NCBI GenBank assembly: GCA_029338735.1
Contig: JAQYAY010000041.1
Coordinates: 1-64,000, forward strand
Reading direction: 5' to 3'
DNA from: Lachnospiraceae bacterium
GTDB taxonomy: Bacteria; Bacillota; Clostridia; Lachnospirales; Lachnospiraceae
Length of the DNA stretch: 64,000 nucleotides
Numbering within the stretch: position 1 is the stretch's first letter; each line of letters begins with the position of its first letter. A program made the translations under genes and the position numbers. Of this stretch, positions 44,824 to 54,822 are shown piece by piece. The notes below the pieces were generated by a model. It did not search any database and was not told the origin of the DNA. It was given only the letters and a program-made list of their open reading frames with translations.

Positions 44824-47256
44824 ATGAAGCTCTACGATTATGAAAAGAAACATCTGAGACTTATGAGAAGAGATGCAGGGGGATGCACTCTTTTTCTCAA
44901 GAGAAATAAAGATTTTCCACTTGAAGCACCTTGTGAGATTGCTCTTTATGGTAACGGAGCAAGACATACTCTTAAAGGCGGAACTGGTTCAGGTGAGGTC
45001 AATTCAAGATTCTATGTGACTGCTGAAAAGGGTCTTGCCAGGGCAGGATTTACGATCACAAATCCTGAATGGATGGATGCGTATGATAAGGCAAGAGCTA
45101 TTGAAAGAGAAGCTTTTATAAAAAGAATCAGACAGGAGGCCGTGAAGGCCGGCATGAATGTAGCCACCTATTCCATGGGCAAGGTCGATCCTGAGCCGGA
45201 GTATGATATTTCAGTGGGAAGCGGAGATGTAGCCATTTATGTCCTTTCACGTGTCTGTGGTGAGGGGAATGACAGGCAGCCTGTAAGAGGGGATATCCTG
45301 CTTACAAAGACTGAGATCAGCGATATATTACAGATTCAGGCCAATTATAAGAAGTTCATGCTCGTACTCAATGTTGGAGCGCCTGTAGATCTGTCTCCTG
45401 TTGCTGATGCAGTGGATAATATTCTCCTTCTCTCACAGCTCGGAGCTGTGACCGGTGTGGTTCTTGCTGATATCATTCTGGGAAAGGCTGATCCGTCAGG
45501 AAAGCTGGCTGCTACCTGGATCTCATGGAAGGACCATGAGCAGATAGGAGATTTTGGCAATCAGGATGATACACATTATGAGGAAGGGGCCTATGTCGGC
45601 TACAGATATTATGAGACTGCCGGAGTGAAGCCACTTTTCCCATTCGGATATGGAAAGAGCTATACTGATTTCAGTGTGGATGCTTCTGATGCTTCCGTAG
45701 CCAATGGTATACTTACAGTAGATGCAAAGGTTAAGAACATCGGAGACTATGATGGCCGTGAAGTGGTTCAGGCATATGTATCTGTTCCTGACAATAAGTT
45801 CGATGAGCCGGTAAAGGTGCTTGGCGGATTCACAAAGACTGAGACAATAGCAGCTGGTGAAGAGGATACTGTCAGTGTAAAGATCAATCTCAGTGATATT
45901 GCTACATATGATACACAGAATGCGAGATACATACTGCCTGCCGGCGATTATATCGTATCAGCTGGTGACAGCGTGGAGGGTACGACAGAAGTGTGCATTC
46001 TTCATGCTGCTGAAGAGATTGTGACAAAGGATGTAAAAAATCTTCTTGATTTTCCGGATTTCCAGGATTACAGGCCTGAGATAAAAGACAGAAAGTATGA
46101 TACATCACTTCCTGTGATCGAGCTGACTCAGGAGATGGTCCCATGCATAAAGGCAGATTATGACAAGGAAGAAGAGATTGATCCACGCGTAAAAGATCTG
46201 TCAGATGAGGATCTGGCGCTTCTGTCTGTAGGTTATTTTGATGACAGTAAAAAGGGATTTGTAATTGGTGATCAGGGCTTTAAGGTACCTGGCAGTGCTG
46301 GTGAGACCTGTGCTAAGTTTGAAGATAAAGGAATAAGAGCTCTGGTTCTGGCAGATGGACCTGCAGGACTGCGCCTTGACAGAAAGATCGGTGAAGACAG
46401 CAAGGGTGTTTATTCATATGGCAATCCTATGCTTAATGACTTTATGGATTTCCTGCCGAAGGCTGCCCAGATGATTCCTGGTATCAGGCTCAGGGACGCA
46501 GAGAAGCGTACCAGAGAGGGCGGACAGATAAAGTATCAGTTTGCTACAGCAATTCCTATAGGGACAGCAATAGCTCAGAGCTTTGATATACCTTTTGCTG
46601 AGGAGTGCGGAGATATAGTCGGAAGTGAAATGGAGATATTCGGAGTTGATGTATGGCTTGCTCCGGCGCTTAATATACAGCGTGACATCAGATGTGGCAG
46701 GAACTTCGAATACTATTCAGAGGATCCGGTTGTTGCAGGATATTTTGCAGCAGCTATTACAAATGGTGTCCAGAAGCATCCTGGCAGATATACCTGTATC
46801 AAGCACTATGCAGCCAACAATCAGGAAACCAACAGAATTGCCAATAATTCAGTGGTTTCTGAGAGAGCCATGAGGGAGATCTATCTGCGTGGATTTGAGA
46901 TTGCAGTCAGAGAGTCTCATCCTGGAACCGTGATGTCCAGCTATAATCTGATCAATGGTGTCCATTCAATGGAAAGATATGGACTTATTACAGATATCCT
47001 GCGCAGCGAGTTTGGATTTAATGGTGCAGTGATGACAGACTGGGTAGTTCCTGATATGGCTGCAAAGAATTCGGCATATCACTATCCTGATCCTGCAAAG
47101 GTTGCTGCAGCTGGCAATTCACTGTTTATGCCTGGCAGCAGACATGATTATGAGGATATTTTATCCGGACTGAAGATTGGAACTGTGTCAAGAGAGCAGC
47201 TGGAGATCAATGTATCGCATCTGTTCGCTCTTGCTGGAAACGAGGAAGATAAATGA
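44824..47256 (+). CDS. GH3 beta-glucosidase with permuted domain order
   Basis: Removes terminal glucose from beta-glucosides such as cellobiose. The domains run in reverse of the usual order: the GH3 C-terminal alpha/beta sandwich comes first (~36-283, ending VKPLFPFGYGKSYTDF), then a fibronectin III-like domain (~295-400), then the GH3 N-terminal barrel (~480-775) with RNFEYYSEDP, KHYAANNQETNR and nucleophile Asp739 in GAVMTDW. There is no signal peptide, so it is cytoplasmic. From memory, the same reversed order was described for Butyrivibrio fibrisolvens and Ruminococcus albus enzymes. AAGGAGG precedes the ATG, and its stop overlaps the pncB start (ATGA). Confidence 0.95.
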   Translation: MKLYDYEKKHLRLMRRDAGGCTLFLKRNKDFPLEAPCEIALYGNGARHTLKGGTGSGEVNSRFYVTAEKGLARAGFTITNPEWMDAYDKARAIEREAFIKRIRQEAVKAGMNVATYSMGKVDPEPEYDISVGSGDVAIYVLSRVCGEGNDRQPVRGDILLTKTEISDILQIQANYKKFMLVLNVGAPVDLSPVADAVDNILLLSQLGAVTGVVLADIILGKADPSGKLAATWISWKDHEQIGDFGNQDDTHYEEGAYVGYRYYETAGVKPLFPFGYGKSYTDFSVDASDASVANGILTVDAKVKNIGDYDGREVVQAYVSVPDNKFDEPVKVLGGFTKTETIAAGEEDTVSVKINLSDIATYDTQNARYILPAGDYIVSAGDSVEGTTEVCILHAAEEIVTKDVKNLLDFPDFQDYRPEIKDRKYDTSLPVIELTQEMVPCIKADYDKEEEIDPRVKDLSDEDLALLSVGYFDDSKKGFVIGDQGFKVPGSAGETCAKFEDKGIRALVLADGPAGLRLDRKIGEDSKGVYSYGNPMLNDFMDFLPKAAQMIPGIRLRDAEKRTREGGQIKYQFATAIPIGTAIAQSFDIPFAEECGDIVGSEMEIFGVDVWLAPALNIQRDIRCGRNFEYYSEDPVVAGYFAAAITNGVQKHPGRYTCIKHYAANNQETNRIANNSVVSERAMREIYLRGFEIAVRESHPGTVMSSYNLINGVHSMERYGLITDILRSEFGFNGAVMTDWVVPDMAAKNSAYHYPDPAKVAAAGNSLFMPGSRHDYEDILSGLKIGTVSREQLEINVSHLFALAGNEEDK

Positions 47257-48713
47257 ATATCTATGACAAACGCAACATCTCAATGATGATGGATCTGTAT
47301 GAGCTGACTATGGCCAACGGATATTTTCTGTCAGAGAATGAGGATACAAGAGTGGCATTCGATGTATTCTACAGGAAGAATCCCGATGGAGGAGGCTTCT
47401 CTATTTTTGCAGGACTCGAGCAGATAGTCGAATATCTGCAGGGAATGCATTTTGAAAAAGAGGATATTGATTATTTGAGAAGCCTGAATCAGTTCGATGA
47501 TAAGTTCCTCGAATATCTGTCTGATTTCAGATTCACCGGTGATGTATATGCATATCCTGAGGGTACGATCATGTATCCGGGTGAGCCAATAGTCACAGTT
47601 GTTGCGCCTCTTGTACAGGCACAGCTTGTCGAGACTGAGATTCTGGCACAGGTCAATCACCAGAGCCTGATCGCTACAAAAGCACAGAGAATAGTACGTT
47701 CTGCAAAGGGCAGGGCAGTTTCTGACTTCGGTGCCAGAAGAGCTCACAATAATGATGCAGCCATATATGGTGCAAGGGCAGCATTTATCGGTGGCGTAAA
47801 GGGCACAGCTACAGTTTCTGCAGGACAGTATTTTGATATACCTGTCGGAGGCACGATGGCGCACAGCTTTATCATGTTTTATCAGGATGAGCTCACGGCC
47901 TTTAGAAAGTTTGCCTCTATCTATCCGAATAACTGTATTCTGCTAGTTGATACCTATGATGTGCTGAAACAGGGAGTTCCTCATGCTATTCAGGTATTTA
48001 AGGAAATGAGGGAAAAGGGGATAGGGAGCAGTAACTATGGAATTCGAATTGATTCAGGAGATTTAGGATATCTGACTCAGAAGTCGCGTCAGATGCTGGA
48101 TGAAGCAGGATTTACTGATGCTAAGATTGTGATCAGCAACAGTCTGGATGAATACACGATCAAGTCGATCCTTGATCAGGGTGGTCAGGTGGATTCATTC
48201 GGTGTAGGTGAGAGACTTATTACGAGCCGTTCTGAGCCTGTGTTCGGAGCAGTATTCAAGCTCTGCGCTGTTGAGGAAAATGGTAAATTCTCACCAAGGA
48301 TAAAGATTTCGGATTCAGTTGAAAAGATCACCAATCCTGGCCTCAAGGATGTATACCGTATCTATGACAGGCAGGGTCACGCAATAGCAGACCTTATCAC
48401 CGGTCATGGAGAGGATGTCGATGTAGAAAGATCGTATCGCTTTGTGGATCCTATAGAGCCATGGAAGGTAAGGGAGTTCTCTGACTGTACGAAGAAATCA
48501 CTTCAGCAGAAGGTGATTGAAAATGGAAGGCTGATCAGGACACTTCCAGCTGTAAAAGATATACAGAAATACGTCAGGGAGCAGCTTGATAATGAGATCT
48601 GGCCTGAGGAACAGCGTTTTGAAAATCCTCACAGGCATTATGTAGATATGAGCCCGAAGTATTATGAGATGAAGATGGATATGCTCGCAAATGCCGGTCA
48701 GGTTCATAAATGA
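47253..48713 (+). CDS. pncB: Nicotinate phosphoribosyltransferase
   Basis: Makes nicotinate mononucleotide from nicotinate and PRPP in NAD salvage. It starts with SMMMDLYELTMANGYF, and contains DFGARRAHN, GTMAHSFIM and GIRIDSGDLGYL, all typical; 486 residues is the length of the Firmicutes form. Its ATG overlaps the GH3 stop by four bases, an odd coupling of sugar hydrolysis with NAD salvage. Confidence 0.96.
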   Translation: MNIYDKRNISMMMDLYELTMANGYFLSENEDTRVAFDVFYRKNPDGGGFSIFAGLEQIVEYLQGMHFEKEDIDYLRSLNQFDDKFLEYLSDFRFTGDVYAYPEGTIMYPGEPIVTVVAPLVQAQLVETEILAQVNHQSLIATKAQRIVRSAKGRAVSDFGARRAHNNDAAIYGARAAFIGGVKGTATVSAGQYFDIPVGGTMAHSFIMFYQDELTAFRKFASIYPNNCILLVDTYDVLKQGVPHAIQVFKEMREKGIGSSNYGIRIDSGDLGYLTQKSRQMLDEAGFTDAKIVISNSLDEYTIKSILDQGGQVDSFGVGERLITSRSEPVFGAVFKLCAVEENGKFSPRIKISDSVEKITNPGLKDVYRIYDRQGHAIADLITGHGEDVDVERSYRFVDPIEPWKVREFSDCTKKSLQQKVIENGRLIRTLPAVKDIQKYVREQLDNEIWPEEQRFENPHRHYVDMSPKYYEMKMDMLANAGQVHK

Positions 48714-48763
48714 TATACAGGGGATGAGCTATAAGAATTATCAGGTGTTAACAGGGAGTTACA

Positions 48764-49864
48764 ATGGGTAGACGAAGATTTGTAAGTACCAGGACGGTTC
48801 ATGCCGGGGATAAAATAGATCAGACTATTATTGACAGAACCGGAAGAGAGATGATCAAGAAGGGAGCATATCTTGATGATTTCCAGATCGAATACCTCCA
48901 GAAGAGAGGCATCATGGGAATCTACATCTATGAGGGCGTTCCTGATATCGAAGAAGAAAAAATAAATATACCTGATGCAACAAAGAGAGTGATCGAGAAG
49001 TATCATAAGGATGATCCTGCAAAGGTCAGCATTTCTGAAGATGTAAAGAAAAGGGTAGGTCAGGGTGTGGCCTATCTTTTTAATGATACTTCGAGCAAGG
49101 ATTTTACTACGGCAACGAACAGCATTGCAGATGATCTGTCCAGGAGCATTCTGTCAAATAGTTCCATAGCCGTAGATGTCCGTACCATTAAGACCAGTGA
49201 TGAGTACACATTCAAGCATTCTGTTGATGTGGCGACCATTTCTGCTATAATTGGCCAGAAATACGGCCTCAATAAAAAGCAGCTTCACGAGATCCTTGTA
49301 GCCGGACTTCTCCATGACATGGGCAAATCACAGATCCCGAATGAAATCCTGAACAAGCCTGGAAAGCTTACTGATGATGAGTTCAGGATAATGAAGTCTC
49401 ATTCGCTCTTAGGATACAATATTTTAAAGGAAAAGCATGAATTCTCACCTGATATTCTCCTGGGAGTCCTGCAGCATCATGAGAAGCTCTCCGGCAAAGG
49501 ATATCCAATGGGAGTCACAGATGAGAAAATCGGTCTGTATCCGCGTATCATAGCTGTTGCAGACATCTATGATGCCCTCGTCACGAAGCGTCCGTACAAG
49601 GAACCGTTTGGTCAGCGTGAGGCAATGGAGATGGTGCTGGCTATGGGTAATGATCTCGACATCAAGGCGCTTGAATGTTTCTCCAAGAGTGTCATTCTGT
49701 ATCCGGTTGACAGCATAGTCAAGCTGTCCAATGGACTTCTGGCAAAAGTGGTTGCAAACAATCCTGATTATCCAATGCGTCCGAAGGTTGTAGAGATCGA
49801 GACCGGAAGAGTACTTGACCTCGCTAATGATTTCCAATATAATAATATAGTTTTGGAATCATAG
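48764..49864 (+). CDS. HD-GYP domain protein, probable cyclic-di-GMP phosphodiesterase
   Basis: An N-terminal ~125 residues without clear family (DUF3391-like in position), then an HD-GYP domain from about residue 145. The HD pair is His183-Asp184 in LLHDMGKSQIP, the HHEKLSGKGYP block carries the GYP motif (~246), and DIYDALVTKRPYK follows. All ligands look present, so it is probably active against c-di-GMP. No membrane segment or receiver domain is visible. GGGAG precedes the ATG, and prfC follows 14 bases later. Confidence 0.92.
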   Translation: MGRRRFVSTRTVHAGDKIDQTIIDRTGREMIKKGAYLDDFQIEYLQKRGIMGIYIYEGVPDIEEEKINIPDATKRVIEKYHKDDPAKVSISEDVKKRVGQGVAYLFNDTSSKDFTTATNSIADDLSRSILSNSSIAVDVRTIKTSDEYTFKHSVDVATISAIIGQKYGLNKKQLHEILVAGLLHDMGKSQIPNEILNKPGKLTDDEFRIMKSHSLLGYNILKEKHEFSPDILLGVLQHHEKLSGKGYPMGVTDEKIGLYPRIIAVADIYDALVTKRPYKEPFGQREAMEMVLAMGNDLDIKALECFSKSVILYPVDSIVKLSNGLLAKVVANNPDYPMRPKVVEIETGRVLDLANDFQYNNIVLES

Positions 49865-49878
49865 TTGGAGGAATCATT

Positions 49879-51480
49879 TTGAGTACATTAAAGGATGAGA
49901 TCACGAAGAGACGTACATTTGCAATCATCTCTCACCCTGATGCAGGAAAGACAACACTTACAGAAAAATTTCTTTTATATGGCGGACAGATAAATGAGGC
50001 TGGTTCAGTCAAGGGAAAAGCTACCGCAAGGCATGCTGTATCAGACTGGATGGAGATAGAGAAGCAGCGTGGTATCTCGGTGACGAGCTCGGTGCTTCAG
50101 TTCGAGTATGACGGGATGTGTATCAATATTCTTGATACACCTGGACATCAGGACTTCTCAGAGGATACATACCGAACACTTATGGCAGCTGATTCAGCTG
50201 TCATGGTTATCGACGGTGCGAAGGGTGTCGAGCCTCAGACACGCAAACTGTTCAAAGTATGCGTGATGCGTCATATACCTATTTTTACATTTATAAATAA
50301 AATGGACCGTGATGCCATGGATACATTTGAGCTCATGGATGATATTGAAAATGAGCTTGGCATTGCGACCTGTCCTATAAACTGGCCTATTGGAAGCGGT
50401 AAGGAATTCAAGGGCGTCTATGACAGGAATACCAGGAAGGTGCTTACTTTCTCAGATACCATGAAAGGTACAAAAGAGGGTGAAGAGACCGACTATCCTA
50501 TTGATGACCCTGATCTGATTGCTGCCATTGGTGAAGACAAGAGAGATACTCTCATGGATGAGATGGAGCTTCTTGATGGAGCAGGTGCACCGTTTGACCA
50601 GGAGAAGGTGGATAAGGGAGAACTCACTCCTGTATTCTTCGGATCAGCTCTTACGAACTTCGGCGTAGAGACTTTTCTTAAGCATTTCCTGAAGATGACG
50701 ACACCGCCGCTTCCAAGAAAGAGTGATCATGGAATCATTGACCCATATAGCGAGGATTTCTCAGCGTTTGTATTTAAAATTCAGGCTAACATGAACAAGG
50801 CTCACCGCGACAGGGTTGCCTTCATGCGTATCTGCTCAGGCAAGTTCACGGCTGGGATGACTGCTTTTCATGTGCAGGAAGGCAAGGATGTCCGTCTGTC
50901 ACAGCCGCAGCAGATGATGGCTTCTTCAAGAAAGATGATAGAAGAGGCGTATGCAGGTGATATCATAGGAATCTTTGACCCGGGTATCTACTCGATTGGT
51001 GATACAATTACTACTGCTAAGGAACATTTTAAGTTCGAAGGTATCCCGACATTTGCTCCGGAGCATTTCTGCCGTGTCCGTCAGGTAGATACGATGAAGA
51101 GAAAGCAGTTCACGAAGGGTATCATGCAGATAGCTCAGGAAGGTGCTATCCAGATATTCCAGGAGTATCATACCGGAATGGAAGAGATCATAGTCGGAGT
51201 AGTCGGTGTCCTTCAGTTTGATGTGCTCAAGTTCCGCCTGGAAAATGAGTACAAGGTCGATATCATCATGGAGAGCCTTCCATATGAATATGTCCGCTGG
51301 GTAGAAAATAAGGACATCGATATGGACACAATTAACGGTACATCCGATATGAAAAAAGTTAAAGATCTTAAAGGAAGACCGCTGCTTCTCTTTGTTAATG
51401 AGTGGTCCATAGGCATGGTAGAGGAGAGAAACAAGGGTCTTGTTCTGGCAGAATTCGGTCAGGAAAAGATGGAATACTGA
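49879..51480 (+). CDS. prfC: Peptide chain release factor 3
   Basis: GTPase that recycles RF1/RF2 from the ribosome. It begins with TFAIISHPDAGKTTLTEKFL (G1 at ~18-25), has GISVTSSVLQFEY, DTPGHQDF and FINKMDRD, and domain II/III sequence to residue 533. The start is TTG at 49879 behind TGGAGGA; no ATG precedes G1. A terminator lies 95 bases downstream. Confidence 0.97.
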   Translation: MSTLKDEITKRRTFAIISHPDAGKTTLTEKFLLYGGQINEAGSVKGKATARHAVSDWMEIEKQRGISVTSSVLQFEYDGMCINILDTPGHQDFSEDTYRTLMAADSAVMVIDGAKGVEPQTRKLFKVCVMRHIPIFTFINKMDRDAMDTFELMDDIENELGIATCPINWPIGSGKEFKGVYDRNTRKVLTFSDTMKGTKEGEETDYPIDDPDLIAAIGEDKRDTLMDEMELLDGAGAPFDQEKVDKGELTPVFFGSALTNFGVETFLKHFLKMTTPPLPRKSDHGIIDPYSEDFSAFVFKIQANMNKAHRDRVAFMRICSGKFTAGMTAFHVQEGKDVRLSQPQQMMASSRKMIEEAYAGDIIGIFDPGIYSIGDTITTAKEHFKFEGIPTFAPEHFCRVRQVDTMKRKQFTKGIMQIAQEGAIQIFQEYHTGMEEIIVGVVGVLQFDVLKFRLENEYKVDIIMESLPYEYVRWVENKDIDMDTINGTSDMKKVKDLKGRPLLLFVNEWSIGMVEERNKGLVLAEFGQEKMEY

Positions 51481-51575
51481 TATTAATTGGAAATTTTCAT
51501 TAGAAATTTCTTTATATTCTGTTTAGATTTGTTTAGTAAGATAAACAGAGTATAAACTTTCTAAAATGAGTATTA

Positions 51576-51610
51576 AATCCGCGGCAAAACTGTTGCCACG
51601 GATTTTTTTT
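51576..51610 (+). terminator. Terminator downstream of prfC
   Basis: A 12-bp stem with one mismatch (AATCCGCGGCAA at 51576-51587 with TTGCCACGGATT at 51593-51604), a 5-base loop and a T8 run. Two weaker inverted repeats (about 51490-51509 and 51519-51554) lie between it and the prfC stop. Confidence 0.92.
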
Positions 51611-51663
51611 CATGGTATTATCCGGAACAGATGCAGCTGTTAATACCAGGCATAAACAAATGC

Positions 51664-51692
51664 TTGACAATATCGCTAATATGTTCTATTAT
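51664..51692 (+). promoter_or_regulatory. Promoter of recA-recX
   Basis: Consensus TTGACA (51664-51669), a 17-base spacer and TATTAT (51687-51692). The spacer contains AATATGTTC, one good half of a Gram-positive LexA-type site, but the left half does not match, so SOS control is only suggested. Confidence 0.85.
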
Positions 51693-51733
51693 TGAAGGCA
51701 GAAACAAACATTTTTTCGAAATGGAGTATAGAA

Positions 51734-52816
51734 ATGGCAAAGGATGATAAGAAGGACGATAAGTTAAAGGCACTCGATGCGGCAATAGCCCAGATTGAGA
51801 AGCAGTATGGCAGAGGTTCTATCATGAGGCTCGGAGACAATTCGAACCAGATGAAGGTAGAGACCATTCCTACTGGTTCTATCAGCCTTGATATAGCATT
51901 AGGACAGGGTGGACTGCCAAAGGGCAGGATCATAGAGATATACGGACCAGAGTCTTCTGGTAAGACGACTCTTGCACTTCATTGTGTTGCAGAGGCTCAG
52001 AAGCGTGGTGGCATAGCAGGATTCGTAGATGCAGAGCATGCGCTCGATCCTGTATATGCGAAGAATATTGGTGTAGATATCGACAATCTCTATATATCAC
52101 AGCCTGACAGTGGTGAGCAGGCACTTGAGATCGCTGAGACCATGGTCAGGAGCGGGGCTGTAGATATCATAGTAGTCGATTCGGTTGCAGCTCTTGTACC
52201 GAAGGCTGAGATTGAGGGAGATATGGGTGATTCCCACGTAGGACTGCAGGCCAGACTCATGTCACAGGCTTTGAGGAAGCTCACTTCAGCAATCAGCAGG
52301 AGCAATTGCATAGTGATTTTCATCAATCAGCTCCGAGAGAAGATCGGAGTCATGTTCGGCAACCCTGAGACTACTACAGGTGGCAGAGCTCTTAAGTTCT
52401 ATGCATCTGTTCGTCTTGATGTACGCCGCGTGGAGTCACTAAAGCAGCAGGGAGAGGTCATCGGCAACAGAACCAAGGTTAAGGTCGTGAAGAATAAGGT
52501 AGCTCCACCATTCAAGGAAGCAGAGTTTGATATCATGTTCGGCAAAGGCATCTCCAAAGAGGGAGACATTCTTGATCTCGCCGCCAATCTTGATATCATC
52601 AACAAGTCAGGAGCCTGGTATGCATACAATGGCGAGAAGATCGGTCAGGGTCGTGAGAATGCGAAGACCTATCTTTCAGAGCATCCAGATGTGATGAATA
52701 CAGTAGAGCATCAGATCAGGGTTCATTACGGACTCGATGAGGATGACACTGCTTCTTATGATGCGTCAGATGATGCAAATGCAGGGAATGCTTCAACCGA
52801 TGGAGCAGCTGAGTAA
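51734..52816 (+). CDS. recA: Recombinase RecA
   Basis: DNA strand exchange and SOS co-protease. Walker [12 protein letters not shown] (~residues 65-75), Walker [14 protein letters not shown], and the L2 region [20 protein letters not shown] are present. The C-terminus is acidic ([17 protein letters not shown]). ATG at 51734 (360 residues) has GGAG 7 bases upstream; a TTG at 51692 falls at the -10 element and cannot be used. recX follows 5 bases after the stop. Confidence 0.98.
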   Translation: MAKDDKKDDKLKALDAAIAQIEKQYGRGSIMRLGDNSNQMKVETIPTGSISLDIALGQGGLPKGRIIEIYGPESSGKTTLALHCVAEAQKRGGIAGFVDAEHALDPVYAKNIGVDIDNLYISQPDSGEQALEIAETMVRSGAVDIIVVDSVAALVPKAEIEGDMGDSHVGLQARLMSQALRKLTSAISRSNCIVIFINQLREKIGVMFGNPETTTGGRALKFYASVRLDVRRVESLKQQGEVIGNRTKVKVVKNKVAPPFKEAEFDIMFGKGISKEGDILDLAANLDIINKSGAWYAYNGEKIGQGRENAKTYLSEHPDVMNTVEHQIRVHYGLDEDDTASYDASDDANAGNASTDGAAE

Positions 52817-52821
52817 TACTG

Positions 52822-53421
52822 ATGCAGATCATCAGTATAGAGCCACTGCCAGCATCAAAAAAGCGCAGACGAATCACTCTTGATACCAGAGAATCATTTG
52901 TGCTATATGCAGGGGAGATAAGAAAGCATCCGGAGCTTAAAGAAGGAGCTTTCTTAAGTGATGATGATTATCAGGAGATCTGTGAAAGAATTCTTCTTCC
53001 CAGGGCGAAGAAGCGTACCCTGCATCTGTTAGAGAAGCAGGATCGTACCAGAGCAGACGTGATCATGAAGCTCACTCAGGGAGGATATCCTATAGAGATA
53101 GCAGAGGCCGCAGCAGATTATGCGGCCTCTTATGGTTATATAGATGACCGGCGGTATGCAGCGAATTTCATATATTTCCATCAGGAGAAGAAGAGCCGTC
53201 GCCGCCTGAAGCAGGACCTTCTGCGCAAGGGTATCTCAGCCGATGTCATAGATGAGTGCCTGGATGAGGCAGAGTTGACTTCAGAGGAAGACAAGATACA
53301 GGAACTTCTAGTGAAGAAGCATTATGATCCAAAGACTGCTTCGGTCAAGGACAGGGCAAAGCTAGTCCGATTTTTGCTGGGACGAGGATATGACTATGAG
53401 CAGATCAAGACAATGATGTAG
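52822..53421 (+). CDS. recX: RecA-inhibitory regulator RecX
   Basis: Modulates RecA filament formation. A 199-residue protein made of three-helix repeats, with RTRADVIMKL, YGYIDDRRYAANF and RRRLKQDLLRKGIS typical of the family. It is coupled to recA in the usual order. Its last 17 bases overlap the end of the convergent gene at 53405. Confidence 0.93.
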   Translation: MQIISIEPLPASKKRRRITLDTRESFVLYAGEIRKHPELKEGAFLSDDDYQEICERILLPRAKKRTLHLLEKQDRTRADVIMKLTQGGYPIEIAEAAADYAASYGYIDDRRYAANFIYFHQEKKSRRRLKQDLLRKGISADVIDECLDEAELTSEEDKIQELLVKKHYDPKTASVKDRAKLVRFLLGRGYDYEQIKTMM

Positions 53422-54772
53422 TATATCTTAGGATCTTATCCTTTTCTTCTATGATTTCTCGAAGCGTATTAGTGCTTGCATCATATCCGGTTTCGTCAGG
53501 ATGGTAGCGCTTGATCAGAATATGGAATTCTCTCTTGAGCTGAGCCATATCTGTGAGCGCTTCGGCAGAGAACCAGCGGATTTCATTGGTATCTTCTTTT
53601 GGTGGTTCAGAAGTATGCTTTTCTTCATGTTTTTCTTCTGTATGGCTGAATGCCATCCATGGATTCTTATATTTTGGCACAGCTGAGGAGAAGAGCGATG
53701 CACGATCTTTTTTTTCTCCTCTTACGATGTCTGAGTATTCATGACATGATATGGCCTTATCAGGGATTTCATTTCCAAGGAAGCAGAATCGTCTGTATCC
53801 CAACAGACAGTATGTATCGGCTGGAAGTGCATGGTATGTAAGGAAGGCATCGGCGGAACCCAGATTTTTTAAATAGAACTGTACGAGAGGATGCGGGGTT
53901 GATCTCAGAATATCAGCCATTCCACGCGCCTTTGTCAGTGCCTTGTTAAATACATCATCTATATCGGCATCATTCTTCAGTTGCCAGTTTTTCAGGTATT
54001 TGATTTCAAGAGTGATGTCACTTTTCTCAGCCAGTAGTTCATTGATCTGGTTTTCATAATCAAGAAAGGCAATGGTATTTCCATTATGCAGAGCCTGCTC
54101 TTTGCGGTCAGTAATGTAAGCAAGCCGATTATTCAGCAATGTCATTCTGGAAACTGCGATTTCGAGCAGACTATTGATACGATTCATAACGGTGACGAGC
54201 GCAGAAGCATCTTTGGATGTTCTCATATATATTTCTTTTAAGAACATTGTGTCATTGAAATGAATAGCCGCAAGGAAAAAGTAATTATAGAATGAATTGC
54301 AGAGTCCGACAGAAGAGTCAGGCTGTCCCTCACCCCAGTTCTTCATGGAGAGCAGCCTTGTCGCAAGTTCTTTCTGCTCGAGTATTATTGCATAATGCAG
54401 GCAGTCAAGCCCCAGATCATCAATAAGTGTGAAATAGAGCTTTGATGGCATCTCGCCTTTTGATATCGGAGAGAGCGCTTCGTCCATCCTCTCTCTCGAG
54501 GTACGGACTTCAAGAGTATGTATCATAAGTTTCTGAGAATCAGTGAGATCACTTTTTATCTCTTCATATAGCTTGTCAGCTCTGTTGTCCTGAAGTCTTT
54601 TGCCAAGGCAGGTCAACAGGAAGCTCTCTCCTAATGTCAGAAGTGGCTTTGAGTTGAGAGCAGAATAGTACTTTATCTCCTCACGCAGGAATCCCATTGA
54701 AAAGTCAGTTGGAATCCGGTCAAGGAGAGATGAATACTCAATTATCGTATTTGTATTGATGCTGGTACTCAT
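53405..54772 (-). CDS. Unknown protein with a C-terminal J-like domain
   Basis: No family recognised. About 455 residues: largely helical N-terminal part (~1-330), including long charged helices around residues 190-280, then a linker with low-complexity Glu/Lys/His, then a C-terminal segment LKREFHILIKRYHPDE (~410-427) with the HPD triad at 424-426 and a following helix. That pattern fits a J-domain able to stimulate a DnaK-type Hsp70, here at the C-terminus, not the usual N-terminus. The ATG at 54772 is preferred: a GTG at 54817 would sit at the expected transcription start. It is convergent with recX and divergent from ylxM. Confidence 0.78.
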   Translation of the reverse strand: MSTSINTNTIIEYSSLLDRIPTDFSMGFLREEIKYYSALNSKPLLTLGESFLLTCLGKRLQDNRADKLYEEIKSDLTDSQKLMIHTLEVRTSRERMDEALSPISKGEMPSKLYFTLIDDLGLDCLHYAIILEQKELATRLLSMKNWGEGQPDSSVGLCNSFYNYFFLAAIHFNDTMFLKEIYMRTSKDASALVTVMNRINSLLEIAVSRMTLLNNRLAYITDRKEQALHNGNTIAFLDYENQINELLAEKSDITLEIKYLKNWQLKNDADIDDVFNKALTKARGMADILRSTPHPLVQFYLKNLGSADAFLTYHALPADTYCLLGYRRFCFLGNEIPDKAISCHEYSDIVRGEKKDRASLFSSAVPKYKNPWMAFSHTEEKHEEKHTSEPPKEDTNEIRWFSAEALTDMAQLKREFHILIKRYHPDETGYDASTNTLREIIEEKDKILRYTTSLS

Positions 54773-54822
54773 CTGATGCTCATGCCTCTTTGTGCTTTCT
54801 GTAAAAACCAAAATCACAATAT

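Noticed and set aside
51490..51554. Inverted repeats between the prfC stop and its terminator as a small RNA
   Set aside because: They are AT-rich and imperfect, no promoter is seen, and they may be chance pairings.
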